A stretch of DNA of 9,810 bases from NCBI GenBank assembly GCA_945931735.1, contig CAMEPN010000031.1, positions 1 through 9,810 on the forward strand, written 5' to 3'. Shown here one piece after another: positions 1 through 7,105 of this stretch; the stretch's first letter is position 1, and each line of letters begins with the position of its first letter. The translations under genes were made by a program, and so were the position numbers. This DNA comes from an uncultured Clostridia bacterium. GTDB taxonomy: Bacteria > Bacillota > Clostridia > Oscillospirales > Ruminococcaceae. The notes below the pieces were generated by a model. That model was given only the letters and a program-made list of their open reading frames with translations, ran no database searches and had not been told where the DNA came from.

Positions 1-38
1 CGGCATAGCCGACAAATCGTGCGCGCAGTGCGGATGTT

Positions 39-72
39 CGTCGGAAAAGTCCCTTAAGGGACTTTTTCGACG
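39..72. repeat. Long perfect-arm hairpin (inverted repeat)
   Basis: Arms 39-53 and 58-72 pair over 15 bp (one G-T wobble at 44/67) around a TTAA loop; the core 45-66 is a perfect palindrome. A five-T run (63-67) lies inside the right arm, so this is not a classical terminator shape, although it could stop transcription. An 11-base piece of the right arm (61-71) recurs inverted at 9752-9762, which hints at a dispersed intergenic repeat. No gene is recognisable in bases 1-38; two forward frames are open there (one continues to a stop near 120) but neither gives a familiar protein. Confidence 0.6.
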
Positions 73-78
73 GTCTGT

Positions 79-110
79 ATCCCCGTATCGCTTGATGCGG
101 GGATTTTTCT
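79..110 (+). terminator. Rho-independent terminator of an upstream gene
   Basis: An 11-bp GC-rich stem (79-89 with 94-104, one G-U pair) closes a GCTT tetraloop and runs straight into five Ts (104-108). It sits about 57 bases upstream of the darA promoter, so it separates the darA operon from a transcription unit left of the window. Confidence 0.85.
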
Positions 111-166
111 GTACATAACAGAACAGCATAATACTGCCGCCGCGGTCATAAATTACTTCAAATTAC

Positions 167-195
167 TTGCATTTTGGGCGATAATGCTGTATAAT
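167..195 (+). promoter_or_regulatory. Sigma-A promoter of the darA operon
   Basis: A -35 box TTGCAT (167-172) and a perfect -10 box TATAAT (190-195) are separated by 17 bases. Predicted transcription start is near 202, giving a leader of about 36 nt before the darA start. The promoter overlaps the in-frame upstream ATG at 184, which argues against that start. A 9-base direct repeat (AAATTACTT at 150-158 and 160-168) abuts or overlaps the -35 box. Confidence 0.85.
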
Positions 196-237
196 ATAAG
201 TTGGAGAATAATAATTCCCTCAAAGGAGAATAATTAT

Positions 238-561
238 ATGAAGCTTATTTATGCGATAGTAAACAACGATGACAGCCACGCTGTTCAATCGTCCCTCACC
301 AAAAACGGATTTCAGGCGACAAAGCTCGCGTCGTCCGGAGGATTTCTCATGGCGGGAAACACCACCTTTATGGTCTGCTCCGAGGACGACAAGGTCGACG
401 AGATAATCGGCATAATAAAGACCCATTCCCACAAGAGAAAGCAGTTTGTTCCCAATTCCGCAAGCTACGGCGTCGGCAGCTACACCAGCTTCCCCGTCGA
501 GGTTTCGGTCGGCGGCGCGACTATTTTCGTAACCAATATAGAAAGATTTGAGAAGGTATAA
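238..561 (+). CDS. darA: Cyclic-di-AMP receptor DarA (PstA/YaaQ family, DUF970)
   Basis: A 107-residue PII-like protein that binds the second messenger c-di-AMP as a trimer in Firmicutes; its downstream target is not firmly known. Seen: the family N-terminus MKLIYAIV, T28 followed by GGFL (34-37) and GNTTF (40-44), which form much of the nucleotide pocket in known structures, and the closing strand VGGATIFV (91-98). Length matches the family (about 109 residues). I chose ATG 238 because AAAGGAG (222-228) lies 9 bases before it and the homologous proteins start there; the in-frame ATG at 184 lies within the promoter. The stop overlaps the holB ATG by one base (TAATG), so the two are translationally coupled. 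The yaaQ-holB-yaaT neighbourhood is conserved in Firmicutes. Confidence 0.93.
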   Translation: MKLIYAIVNNDDSHAVQSSLTKNGFQATKLASSGGFLMAGNTTFMVCSEDDKVDEIIGIIKTHSHKRKQFVPNSASYGVGSYTSFPVEVSVGGATIFVTNIERFEKV

Positions 562-1505
562 TGCGGCTTTACGGTAAAGAAAGCCTTAAGCGCCGCCTTG
601 ACAGCGCCGCGGCGCACGGACGCCTTTCCCACGCGGTCCTTATCCACGGGGAGCAGGGCGCGGGCAAAAAGGTCATGGCGCGGTACATTGCCAAGCTTAT
701 GATGTGCGGAGCGCCGCCCTGCGGCAGCTGTAACATATGCAGGCTTATCGACGGCGACAGTCACCCCGACGTGATTTTTGTAAAGCGAAAATGCGGCGGG
801 AAATACGCGAAAGAGCCGTTTTACGAGAATTTTATCAAGGATTCCGTCGTTTATCCGAACAACGGCGGTATAAAGGTGTATATCGTCGAGGACTGTGACG
901 ACCTCTCGCCCATGCTGCAAAATTCGATGCTTAAGCTCATAGAAGAGCCTGCGCCGTATCTGCGGTTTATTTTCACCTGCGAAAACGTCAATAATATGCT
1001 CGAAACGATCCTGTCTCGCGTGACGGAATATCAGCTTTCGCCGCCCTCTCCCGAGGAATGCGCCGAGTGCCTGCGCGAGAGCGGGTGCGACGCGAAAACG
1101 GCGGCGGAGCTTTCCGATACATTTTCGGGGAACATCGGAAAATGCAGGGCGGTAATTGACGGCGGCGAGGAAAAGAAGCTTATCGACACCGCCTGCCGCG
1201 CGGCTGCCGCGATCGCCCGAAAGGACAGGTTCTCTTTCGCGGCGGCGCTTACCGAGCAGTCGGGCAGGGCGGAATATGCCGAAACGCTGGAGTATCTGAC
1301 GAAGCTGCTCCGCGACGCGATGGTTATAAAATGCGGCGGGAGCGCGGCGTATTTCGGCAAAAAAGAGTCTGCGGGCATTGCCGCAGCTTATTCCGAAGAG
1401 AGAATACTCGAGATGACCGACGCGGTGTTTTATGTCAACTCGAAAAGCAGGCTAAACCTTAACCTTGCGCTTACTACCGCGTACCTTACCTCAAGAATGA
1501 TGTGA
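561..1505 (+). CDS. holB: DNA polymerase III subunit delta prime
   Basis: A 314-residue AAA+ clamp-loader subunit, which helps load the beta sliding clamp at primed DNA. Seen: Walker A-like GEQGAGKK (30-37); four zinc-ligand cysteines C49, C54, C57 and C60, typical of gamma/delta-prime proteins; SHPD (67-70); a Walker B-like strand VYIVED (106-111); LQNSMLKLIEEP (119-130), a strong family signature; and a sensor-region ILSRV (150-154), where the usual SRC is SRV. The C-terminal third (about 165-314) is the helical collar domain and is alanine-rich. The gene starts in the darA stop codon and is followed 25 bases later by ricT, the usual Firmicute order, although yaaR, present between yaaQ and holB in Bacillus, is missing here. 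Confidence 0.92.
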   Translation: MRLYGKESLKRRLDSAAAHGRLSHAVLIHGEQGAGKKVMARYIAKLMMCGAPPCGSCNICRLIDGDSHPDVIFVKRKCGGKYAKEPFYENFIKDSVVYPNNGGIKVYIVEDCDDLSPMLQNSMLKLIEEPAPYLRFIFTCENVNNMLETILSRVTEYQLSPPSPEECAECLRESGCDAKTAAELSDTFSGNIGKCRAVIDGGEEKKLIDTACRAAAAIARKDRFSFAAALTEQSGRAEYAETLEYLTKLLRDAMVIKCGGSAAYFGKKESAGIAAAYSEERILEMTDAVFYVNSKSRLNLNLALTTAYLTSRMM

Positions 1506-1530
1506 AAAACACGACGGAACAAGGAGAATA

Positions 1531-2646
1531 ATGGATATAAACAACAACAGCGATTACTTCACCGAGAAGATCGCACCGAAAAAACCTGCCGCAGATAACG
1601 GCGCACAGGATAAGCAGGAAAAACAGGACAGGCAGGACAAGGCGGCTCAGAAGCCCCCGCGCCGCGACAAGCCCCGCCGTGACCGAAGCGGACAGGGACA
1701 GCAGGGTCAGCCCAAGCCACAGAAAATTAACCCCAATAATCAGAGCGTCGCCGACGCCGCGCAGACAGACAGCGGAGCGCGCGTCGAGATAATCGGCATA
1801 CGCTTCAAGGACGTTGGCAAGGTATACTATTTCTCCCCGAACGGGGTCCGGTTCAGGCAGGGGGAGATGGCTGTTGTAGAAACGGCGCGCGGCGTCGAGT
1901 GCGGCGAGATCGTCCTTGCGAACAGGAGCTATCCCGAAAGCGCGCTGGTGTCCCCGCTGAAAAGCATTATCCGCAAGGCGGACGAAAACGACATAAAGCA
2001 GCTCGAGCTTAACGAGAAGAAAGAAAAAGAGATCATGCGGGTGTTCTCCGAAAAGATAGAGCAGCACAAGCTTGATATGAAGCCGATCGACGTTGACTGC
2101 ACCTTTGACGGGAGCAAGATACTGTTCTACTTCACGTCGGACGGGCGCGTGGATTTCCGCGAGCTGGTTAAAGACCTGGCGGCGGTATACCGCACGAGGA
2201 TTGAGCTGCGGCAGATAGGCGTGCGCGACGAGGCGAAGATGCTCGGCGGGCTTGGTATATGCGGCAGACCTTTCTGCTGCTCGAGCTTCCTCGGCGAGTT
2301 TCAGCCCGTTTCGATAAAAATGGCGAAGGAGCAGTCGCTGTCGCTCAACCCGACGAAGATATCCGGCACCTGCGGCAGGCTCATGTGCTGCCTTAAATAT
2401 GAGCAGGACTGCTACGAGGAGTTCCTCAGAACGACCCCGAAGGTCGGTGCGTATGTCGAAACAGCCGAGGGCAGGGGCGTTGTCGACGAGGTGAACCTGC
2501 TCACGGGTATGCTTAAGATAAAGCTCGACAAAAAGCCCGACGTCCCCATGACTGTGAACAAGTCCGAGGTCAAGCTCATAAAGGACGGTCAGATACGGGT
2601 GAACAAGGACGAAATAAAGGCGCTCAAAAAGCTTGAGGAAAACTGA
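1531..2646 (+). CDS. ricT: RicT (YaaT), PSP1-domain Fe-S protein with N-terminal extension
   Basis: A 371-residue homologue of Bacillus YaaT/RicT, which with RicA and RicF forms an Fe-S complex that promotes RNase Y-dependent mRNA maturation and affects sporulation and competence. Seen: a core from about 84 to 350 starting VEIIGIRFKDVGKVYYF, a PSP1 C-terminal region (about 140-230), then cysteine clusters C244, C249, C250 and C281, C286, C287, with C294 nearby, fitting [4Fe-4S] binding. Residues 1-82 are low-complexity (K, Q, D, R, P) and look disordered; Bacillus YaaT, at about 275 residues, lacks them. AAGGAG (1521-1526) precedes ATG 1531. The 22-base gap to the next gene suggests one transcript from darA onward. 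No ricA or ricF gene is in view. Confidence 0.92.
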   Translation: MDINNNSDYFTEKIAPKKPAADNGAQDKQEKQDRQDKAAQKPPRRDKPRRDRSGQGQQGQPKPQKINPNNQSVADAAQTDSGARVEIIGIRFKDVGKVYYFSPNGVRFRQGEMAVVETARGVECGEIVLANRSYPESALVSPLKSIIRKADENDIKQLELNEKKEKEIMRVFSEKIEQHKLDMKPIDVDCTFDGSKILFYFTSDGRVDFRELVKDLAAVYRTRIELRQIGVRDEAKMLGGLGICGRPFCCSSFLGEFQPVSIKMAKEQSLSLNPTKISGTCGRLMCCLKYEQDCYEEFLRTTPKVGAYVETAEGRGVVDEVNLLTGMLKIKLDKKPDVPMTVNKSEVKLIKDGQIRVNKDEIKALKKLEEN

Positions 2647-2668
2647 CATAATACAAGGAGATACGACA

Positions 2669-3301
2669 ATGAAGATCTATTCTGTCAACGACAAGGAATT
2701 TTCGGCATACGGAAAGGTGCATACAGGCTACGACGTGGCGCCGCTGCTCAAGGCGCTTGAGGGGACTCCGCTGCCCGAGGGCGTGGGGTATGTTCCGTCC
2801 GAGGCGGCGCTGGAGGCGACCCCGCTTTTCGGTCTGCTTCAGAACAACGCATACGGCGGTATGCCTATCCAGCTCGGCTGGTGCAACGGGCACAACACAA
2901 AGCTCAACTGCCTTGAATATCACCGCGACAGCGAACTGAATATCGGTCTTAACGACTTTATTCTCCTCGTTGCGAAGGAGGACGATATTGTCGAGGGAAA
3001 GCTTGACACCTCGAAAGTCAAGGCATTTAAGGCTAAGGCGGGAGATGTTGTCGAGGTTTATGCGACAACGCTGCATTATGCTCCCTGCAACGCGGAAAAG
3101 GGCGGCTGGTTCAAGGTCGTCATCGCTCTCCCCAAGGGCACGAACGGCCCCAAGCCCGCTATCGACCCGATATTCTGCGAGGACAGGGCGCTTTGGGCGT
3201 GCAACAAGTGGCTGCTTGCTCACGCGGAGAGCACCGAGGCAAAGCAGGGCGCTTATGTCGGGCTTACCGGAGAGAATATCGACATTGCGGAGTTTATCTG
3301 A
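2669..3301 (+). CDS. DUF4867 family cupin-like protein
   Basis: A 210-residue protein that I recognise as DUF4867, a family of unknown function common in gut Clostridia. Seen: the typical start MKIYSVNDKEF, QNNAYGGMPIQ (58-68), then H75, E83 and H85 in NGHNTKLNCLEYHRDSE, and H136 in ATTLHYAPC; these residues look like a cupin-type metal site, so a small-molecule isomerase, lyase or binding role is possible but unproven. No signal peptide or membrane segment, so probably cytoplasmic. ATG 2669 is chosen because AAGGAG (2655-2660) sits 8 bases before it; an in-frame ATG at 2633 lies inside ricT. It follows ricT by 22 bases, probably as the last gene of the darA operon; no convincing terminator follows. 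Confidence 0.85.
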   Translation: MKIYSVNDKEFSAYGKVHTGYDVAPLLKALEGTPLPEGVGYVPSEAALEATPLFGLLQNNAYGGMPIQLGWCNGHNTKLNCLEYHRDSELNIGLNDFILLVAKEDDIVEGKLDTSKVKAFKAKAGDVVEVYATTLHYAPCNAEKGGWFKVVIALPKGTNGPKPAIDPIFCEDRALWACNKWLLAHAESTEAKQGAYVGLTGENIDIAEFI

Positions 3302-3375
3302 TTTATAAAAAAAGCGTTAGGCAAAGCTAAGCTAAATTACACAAAATTAACGCAGAAAATTCTATTTATTTGGGC

Positions 3376-3403
3376 TTGATTTTTTCGGAAAATATGATAC
3401 AAT
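3376..3403 (+). promoter_or_regulatory. Promoter of the ferredoxin gene
   Basis: TTGATT (3376-3381), a 16-base spacer and TACAAT (3398-3403); the -10 box is preceded by TGA (3395-3397), giving an extended -10 element, which suits a slightly short spacer. Predicted start near 3410, leaving a leader of about 60 nt. The rest of 3302-3470 is AT-rich and holds no gene. Confidence 0.75.
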
Positions 3404-3470
3404 ATTAATGAGGCAAGACTGCCTTTAGGGGTAAATTGTGCCCGGAATAAACCAAGGAGGTAACACAACT

Positions 3471-3641
3471 ATGGCATATGTAATTTCTGACGAATGCATC
3501 GCTTGCGGCGCTTGCGCAGACGGTTGTCCTGTAAACGCAATTTCTGAGGGTGACGGCAAGTACGTTATCGACGCAGACACCTGCATCGACTGCGGCGCTT
3601 GCGCAGGCACCTGTCCTGTTGGCGCTCCCCAGGAGGGCTGA
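3471..3641 (+). CDS. 2[4Fe-4S] clostridial-type ferredoxin
   Basis: A 56-residue low-potential electron carrier that would serve partners such as pyruvate:ferredoxin oxidoreductase and hydrogenase in the anaerobic cytoplasm. Both cluster motifs are complete: C9, C12, C15, C19-P and C38, C41, C44, C48-P. ATG 3471 is preceded by a near-perfect AAGGAGGT (3454-3461) with 9 bases between; the in-frame ATG at 3438 lies upstream of that site and is not the start. All nine alanine codons are GCA or GCT, whereas neighbouring genes favour GCG and GCC, a mark of very high expression. The two halves are also similar as DNA (3495-3532 and 3582-3619, 32 of 38 bases equal). It is a single-gene unit with its own promoter and terminator. 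Confidence 0.96.
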   Translation: MAYVISDECIACGACADGCPVNAISEGDGKYVIDADTCIDCGACAGTCPVGAPQEG

Positions 3642-3655
3642 TTTCGGGAATACAT

Positions 3656-3687
3656 AAAGCGGGTGGAGTTTTCTGCCCGCTTTTTTT
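3656..3687 (+). terminator. Terminator of the ferredoxin gene
   Basis: An 8-bp stem (3656-3663 with 3676-3683), 12-base loop, and a run of seven Ts (3681-3687). It begins 14 bases after the ferredoxin stop codon. Confidence 0.9.
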
Positions 3688-3701
3688 CGTTTTTAAAACA
3701 C

Positions 3702-3752
3702 AAAAAAGGGTCGTATCGCGATTACCGTTACGGTGTTCGTGATACGACCCTT
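3702..3752 (-). terminator. Strong terminator of the minus-strand RNA
   Basis: On the minus strand, bases 3752 to 3741 pair with 3717 to 3706 over 12 bp, extended by three further pairs including a G-U, with an inner ACCG/CGGT hairpin, and the stem runs into six Ts (3707-3702). On the plus strand no T run follows 3752, so it works leftward. It stands back-to-back with the ferredoxin terminator, 14 bases away. Confidence 0.88.
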
Positions 3753-4223
3753 CTTAAAAGAAAAGAAAGAGTCAAATATAATTATAATTTCTGTCTTTCC
3801 GATAACGCCTTTAATCAGAGGGTTTACCCAATCGGAACGGTGGACCTCAACGGATATCCTCCGCATGGCTTACCGCGCCGCATCAAGCTAGGAACCGATC
3901 ATTCGCGTTATTACGACTGCACCTGCGTGCAGGAAAATGCCTTATACGGCGTAGGGCGTTTCATTACGCAGGGCGTGCCGAGGCGCTTTGACCTCGTCCG
4001 CAGGACTTCGCGGGGAGGGTGTGACAGCTGAAAATCCGAAAAGGATCTTCGCGCCGAAAAGCCTTGTTTCATTAGTGCGTCTTATTCCGTCGTCGGGCGG
4101 CGGAGCAAACATTCGTCCTATTCCGTGAATGTGCCTTGAGCCGTTGTTTCCGCTTCATTCCCGATAATGAGCTTCCGCGCGGGCGCAAGGGACAGACGCA
4201 GCTTCGGACAAGATGCTCTTTCC
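3702..4223 (-). ncRNA. Long structured non-coding RNA, class not recognised (about 520 nt)
   Basis: The minus strand here holds a full transcription unit with no credible protein gene. A consensus promoter (4230-4258) predicts a 5' end near 4223, and transcription would end at the 3702-3752 hairpin. The predicted first bases GGAAAGAG (4223-4216) pair with CUCUUUCU (3771-3764), 8 bp with one G-U, so the 5' end and the 3' part close a stem. Local hairpins include 4132-4127/4114-4109 (6 bp), 3932-3927/3922-3917 (6 bp, GCAG loop), CGAGG/CCUCG near 3995-3978, and UUCCGAU/AUCGGAA near 3836-3796 enclosing GGG/CCC. The motif ACGGAAUARGACG occurs twice (near 4126-4114 and 4090-4078). I see no landmarks of tmRNA (tag reading frame, CCA end), RNase P RNA or SRP RNA, and it is too long for 6S RNA. 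Large Firmicute classes such as raiA, ROOL, OLE or GOLLD could not be tested by eye. Confidence 0.75.
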
Positions 4224-4229
4224 GCTTTT

Positions 4230-4258
4230 ATTGTAACCTATTTTACGGAAATTGTCAA
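4230..4258 (-). promoter_or_regulatory. Consensus sigma-A promoter of the minus-strand RNA
   Basis: Reading leftward: a perfect -35 box TTGACA (4258-4253), exactly 17 bases, and -10 box TACAAT (4235-4230). Predicted start near 4223, just where the closing stem of the RNA begins. This is the best-matching promoter in the window and it serves no protein gene. Confidence 0.88.
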
Positions 4259-4270
4259 GAGCTTTTTGCC

Positions 4271-4411
4271 GAAAAATCGCCGTATAATGCCATTTTGAAA
4301 TAAATATTTAAGGAATTTCCGATTATTTTTGAATAATCTCCGCGCGATTTGTTCAATGGTGTTGATTTTCCGAGCAAAATATAGTATAATACGAATAACA
4401 GGCGATTTTTC
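4271..4411. repeat. 11-bp inverted repeat flanking the purD promoter
   Basis: GAAAAATCGCC at 4271-4281 is matched exactly in inverted form by GGCGATTTTTC at 4401-4411. One arm lies between the two divergent promoters, the other just after the predicted purD transcription start (about 4397). A second, tighter inverted repeat, GATTATT/AATAATC (4321-4327 and 4332-4338), lies 23 bases before the purD -35 box. Either could be an operator; neither matches the Bacillus PurR box that I know. Confidence 0.4.
4362..4390 (+). promoter_or_regulatory. Promoter of purD
   Basis: TTGATT (4362-4367), a 17-base spacer and a perfect TATAAT (4385-4390). Predicted start near 4397 leaves a leader of about 43 nt, too short for a purine riboswitch, and no such motif is visible. 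It diverges from the RNA promoter at 4230-4258. Confidence 0.85.
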
Positions 4412-4439
4412 TACAATCTCGGCGAAAGGAACAATTTAT

Positions 4440-5717
<1,278 letters not shown>

Positions 5718-5730
5718 TACGGAGAATTAT

Positions 5731-6138
5731 ATGAAAAGCCTTATAAAAGTTCTTTCTGTTCTCAGCGGGATCATTGCCTTGCTTTCGGTCGTGCTTAACA
5801 TTCAGGTGCTGTTTAACGGGAGCGGCTGGTTTTTCCGCTTCGCGATGTTCTCAATGATACGCAGCGGCGGATTTATGGGCTATCTCGGCAACCTGCTGAG
5901 TATGCTGATGGTCGCGGCGGGCTTCGGCGCGATGTGCCTGTTCGGGTTTAAGACAATGAACGGCGGCATGAAAGCGGTGCGCTCGGCGCTGGTCGCGGGC
6001 GGGCTTATGACCCTGCTGTCGATCATCTCGCTGATATGCAGCATAGCGGGAGGAATGTTCAACTTCGGCGATATCATAATTCTCGCGCTTCCTGCGGCGT
6101 ATACGTTTTGCATTTTCAGCGCTTCGGACAAGCTGTGA
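5731..6138 (+). CDS. Small four-helix membrane protein of unknown function
   Basis: I do not recognise this 135-residue protein. Four hydrophobic segments are clear at about 7-28, 51-73, 84-107 and 112-130, so it should be an integral membrane protein with both ends on the same side; a K at residue 2 and 6 before the first helix, and K74, K81 and R84 in the loop between helices 2 and 3, favour a cytoplasmic N-terminus. The sequence is rich in glycine, methionine and leucine, and no catalytic motif is visible. GGAG (5721-5724) precedes ATG 5731 by 6 bases, and only 13 bases separate it from the purD stop, so it is probably cotranscribed with purD. This may be incidental: nothing in it suggests a purine role. 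Confidence 0.8.
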   Translation: MKSLIKVLSVLSGIIALLSVVLNIQVLFNGSGWFFRFAMFSMIRSGGFMGYLGNLLSMLMVAAGFGAMCLFGFKTMNGGMKAVRSALVAGGLMTLLSIISLICSIAGGMFNFGDIIILALPAAYTFCIFSASDKL

Positions 6139-6192
6139 GGATCGTCACCGAATGACAAAACTTCCGCTGTCGGAAGAATAACGGATATTCTG

Positions 6193-6229
6193 CCTCTCAT
6201 GGTATACTGCTTATGCCATGGGAGGTTTT
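6193..6229 (+). terminator. Probable terminator after purD and membrane-protein gene
   Basis: A 10-bp stem (6193-6202 with 6216-6225, one G-U pair), a 13-base loop and a short run of four Ts (6226-6229). The T run is short, so efficiency is uncertain. A smaller hairpin at 6161-6176 (6 bp, 4-base loop) precedes it and lacks a T run on this strand. The rest of 6139-6339 contains only the promoter of the next gene. Confidence 0.6.
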
Positions 6230-6267
6230 GCTGTGAAGCGGAACGATATCTATTTTTTTAAAAACCC

Positions 6268-6296
6268 TTTACAAAAAAAGAGAAATGTATTACAAT
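6268..6296 (+). promoter_or_regulatory. Promoter of the SGNH hydrolase operon
   Basis: TTTACA (6268-6273), a 17-base spacer and TACAAT (6291-6296). Predicted start near 6303. A short inverted repeat CGGGTATTCCCG (6304-6315) lies at the very start of the predicted transcript. Confidence 0.78.
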
Positions 6297-6339
6297 AAAG
6301 GTACGGGTATTCCCGAAAAAATAAAGGAAATCTGATAAC

Positions 6340-7104
6340 ATGAAAGAATTTAACGAGATCAATTTCGGCGTGTCGGGCGACAGCATAACACAGGGCGATC
6401 AATGGAGCCGTCACGTCTGCGATATCCTCGGTTTCAGAACCCACCACAACTCCGCGGTCGGAAGCTCCGTATGGCACAAGCGCACCGTCGAATGCGCGGG
6501 GAAAACGCTTACCACGCAGGACTACGGCTCCGACGGCTTCGCGGGGATAAGCAGCGGCTGGGAGCCGACCGACGACCCCGACGAAATGCAGATGCGCATG
6601 AACAACTGCGCGGTCGTACATATACAGAAATTCATCGCCGAGGTAAAGAGCGGCGAGTATCCCGCGCCCGACGTTTTCGCGTTTGCCTACGGGACGAACG
6701 ACCTCGCGGAAAACTTCGGCAGCGCGGACAAGGCGCTCATGGGCAAAAGCCTTGACAATAACCCCGACATAGACCTGTTCACCTCTGCGGGGGCAATGCG
6801 CTGGTGTATACAGACTATAATGGAGAATTTCCCCGAATGCCGCGTTTTCGTCCTCACCCCGCTCCAGACCGCTACTCCCGAGCACAACGAAAAAACGCTC
6901 CGCCTTATCCCGATGATAAGGCAGATCGCGGGCGGAATGTCCGCGCAGGTCATTGACTGCTACAACAACAGCGGTATCTGCGAGAAATTCGAGGTTATCG
7001 GCGGTACGGGCAAATACCTCCGCGACGGGCTTCACCCCGATGTTGAGGGGCAGACCCTCGAGGGAAGGTACGCCGCCAAGGAAATAAGGAACAACCTTTT
7101 CTGA
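6340..7104 (+). CDS. SGNH/GDSL-family hydrolase (cytoplasmic)
   Basis: A 254-residue esterase-type hydrolase; substrate unknown (acyl or acetyl esters of carbohydrates or lipids are typical of the fold). Seen: block I SGDSITQG (12-19) with nucleophile S15; block II G41 in SAVGSS; block III YGTND (117-121) with N120; and block V DGLHPD (229-234) with D229 and H232. All four SGNH residues are thus present, so it should be active. There is no signal peptide, unlike many secreted members, so it probably works in the cytoplasm. AAAGGA (6323-6328) precedes ATG 6340 by 11 bases. The next gene starts one base after the stop codon, pointing to translational coupling. Insert-like stretches around 45-90 may shape the substrate pocket. 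Confidence 0.88.
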   Translation: MKEFNEINFGVSGDSITQGDQWSRHVCDILGFRTHHNSAVGSSVWHKRTVECAGKTLTTQDYGSDGFAGISSGWEPTDDPDEMQMRMNNCAVVHIQKFIAEVKSGEYPAPDVFAFAYGTNDLAENFGSADKALMGKSLDNNPDIDLFTSAGAMRWCIQTIMENFPECRVFVLTPLQTATPEHNEKTLRLIPMIRQIAGGMSAQVIDCYNNSGICEKFEVIGGTGKYLRDGLHPDVEGQTLEGRYAAKEIRNNLF

Positions 7105-7105
7105 T

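Noticed and set aside
184..237. Upstream ATG for darA
   Set aside because: It lies inside the -35/-10 promoter, upstream of the predicted transcript start; ATG 238 has the ribosome site and the family start.
1486..2649. 387-residue minus-strand open frame
   Set aside because: It is the antisense of the clearly real ricT gene and reflects GC-biased codon use; no ribosome site or family resemblance.
3314..3353. Inverted repeat GCGTTA/TAACGC as terminator of the DUF4867 gene
   Set aside because: Only 6 bp around a 28-base loop with no T run behind it.
3663..4031. 122-residue forward open frame between the ferredoxin gene and purD
   Set aside because: It starts inside the ferredoxin terminator, crosses both terminator hairpins, has no ribosome site and resembles no protein; it is the antisense of the structured RNA.
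3702..4223. tmRNA, RNase P RNA, SRP RNA or a T-box/riboswitch leader
   Set aside because: No tag frame or CCA end, no RNase P or SRP core sequences, no T-box motif, and no gene downstream that a leader could control.
4283..4288. TATAAT as an extra plus-strand promoter
   Set aside because: No -35 box lies 16-18 bases upstream, and the 4362-4390 promoter fits purD better.
6233..6298. GTG-started 21-codon frame after a GGGAGG site
   Set aside because: The GGGAGG is part of the terminator stem, and the frame runs through the next promoter; the peptide resembles nothing known.
6250..7035. 261-residue minus-strand open frame
   Set aside because: It is the antisense of the SGNH hydrolase, whose four catalytic blocks are all intact on the plus strand.
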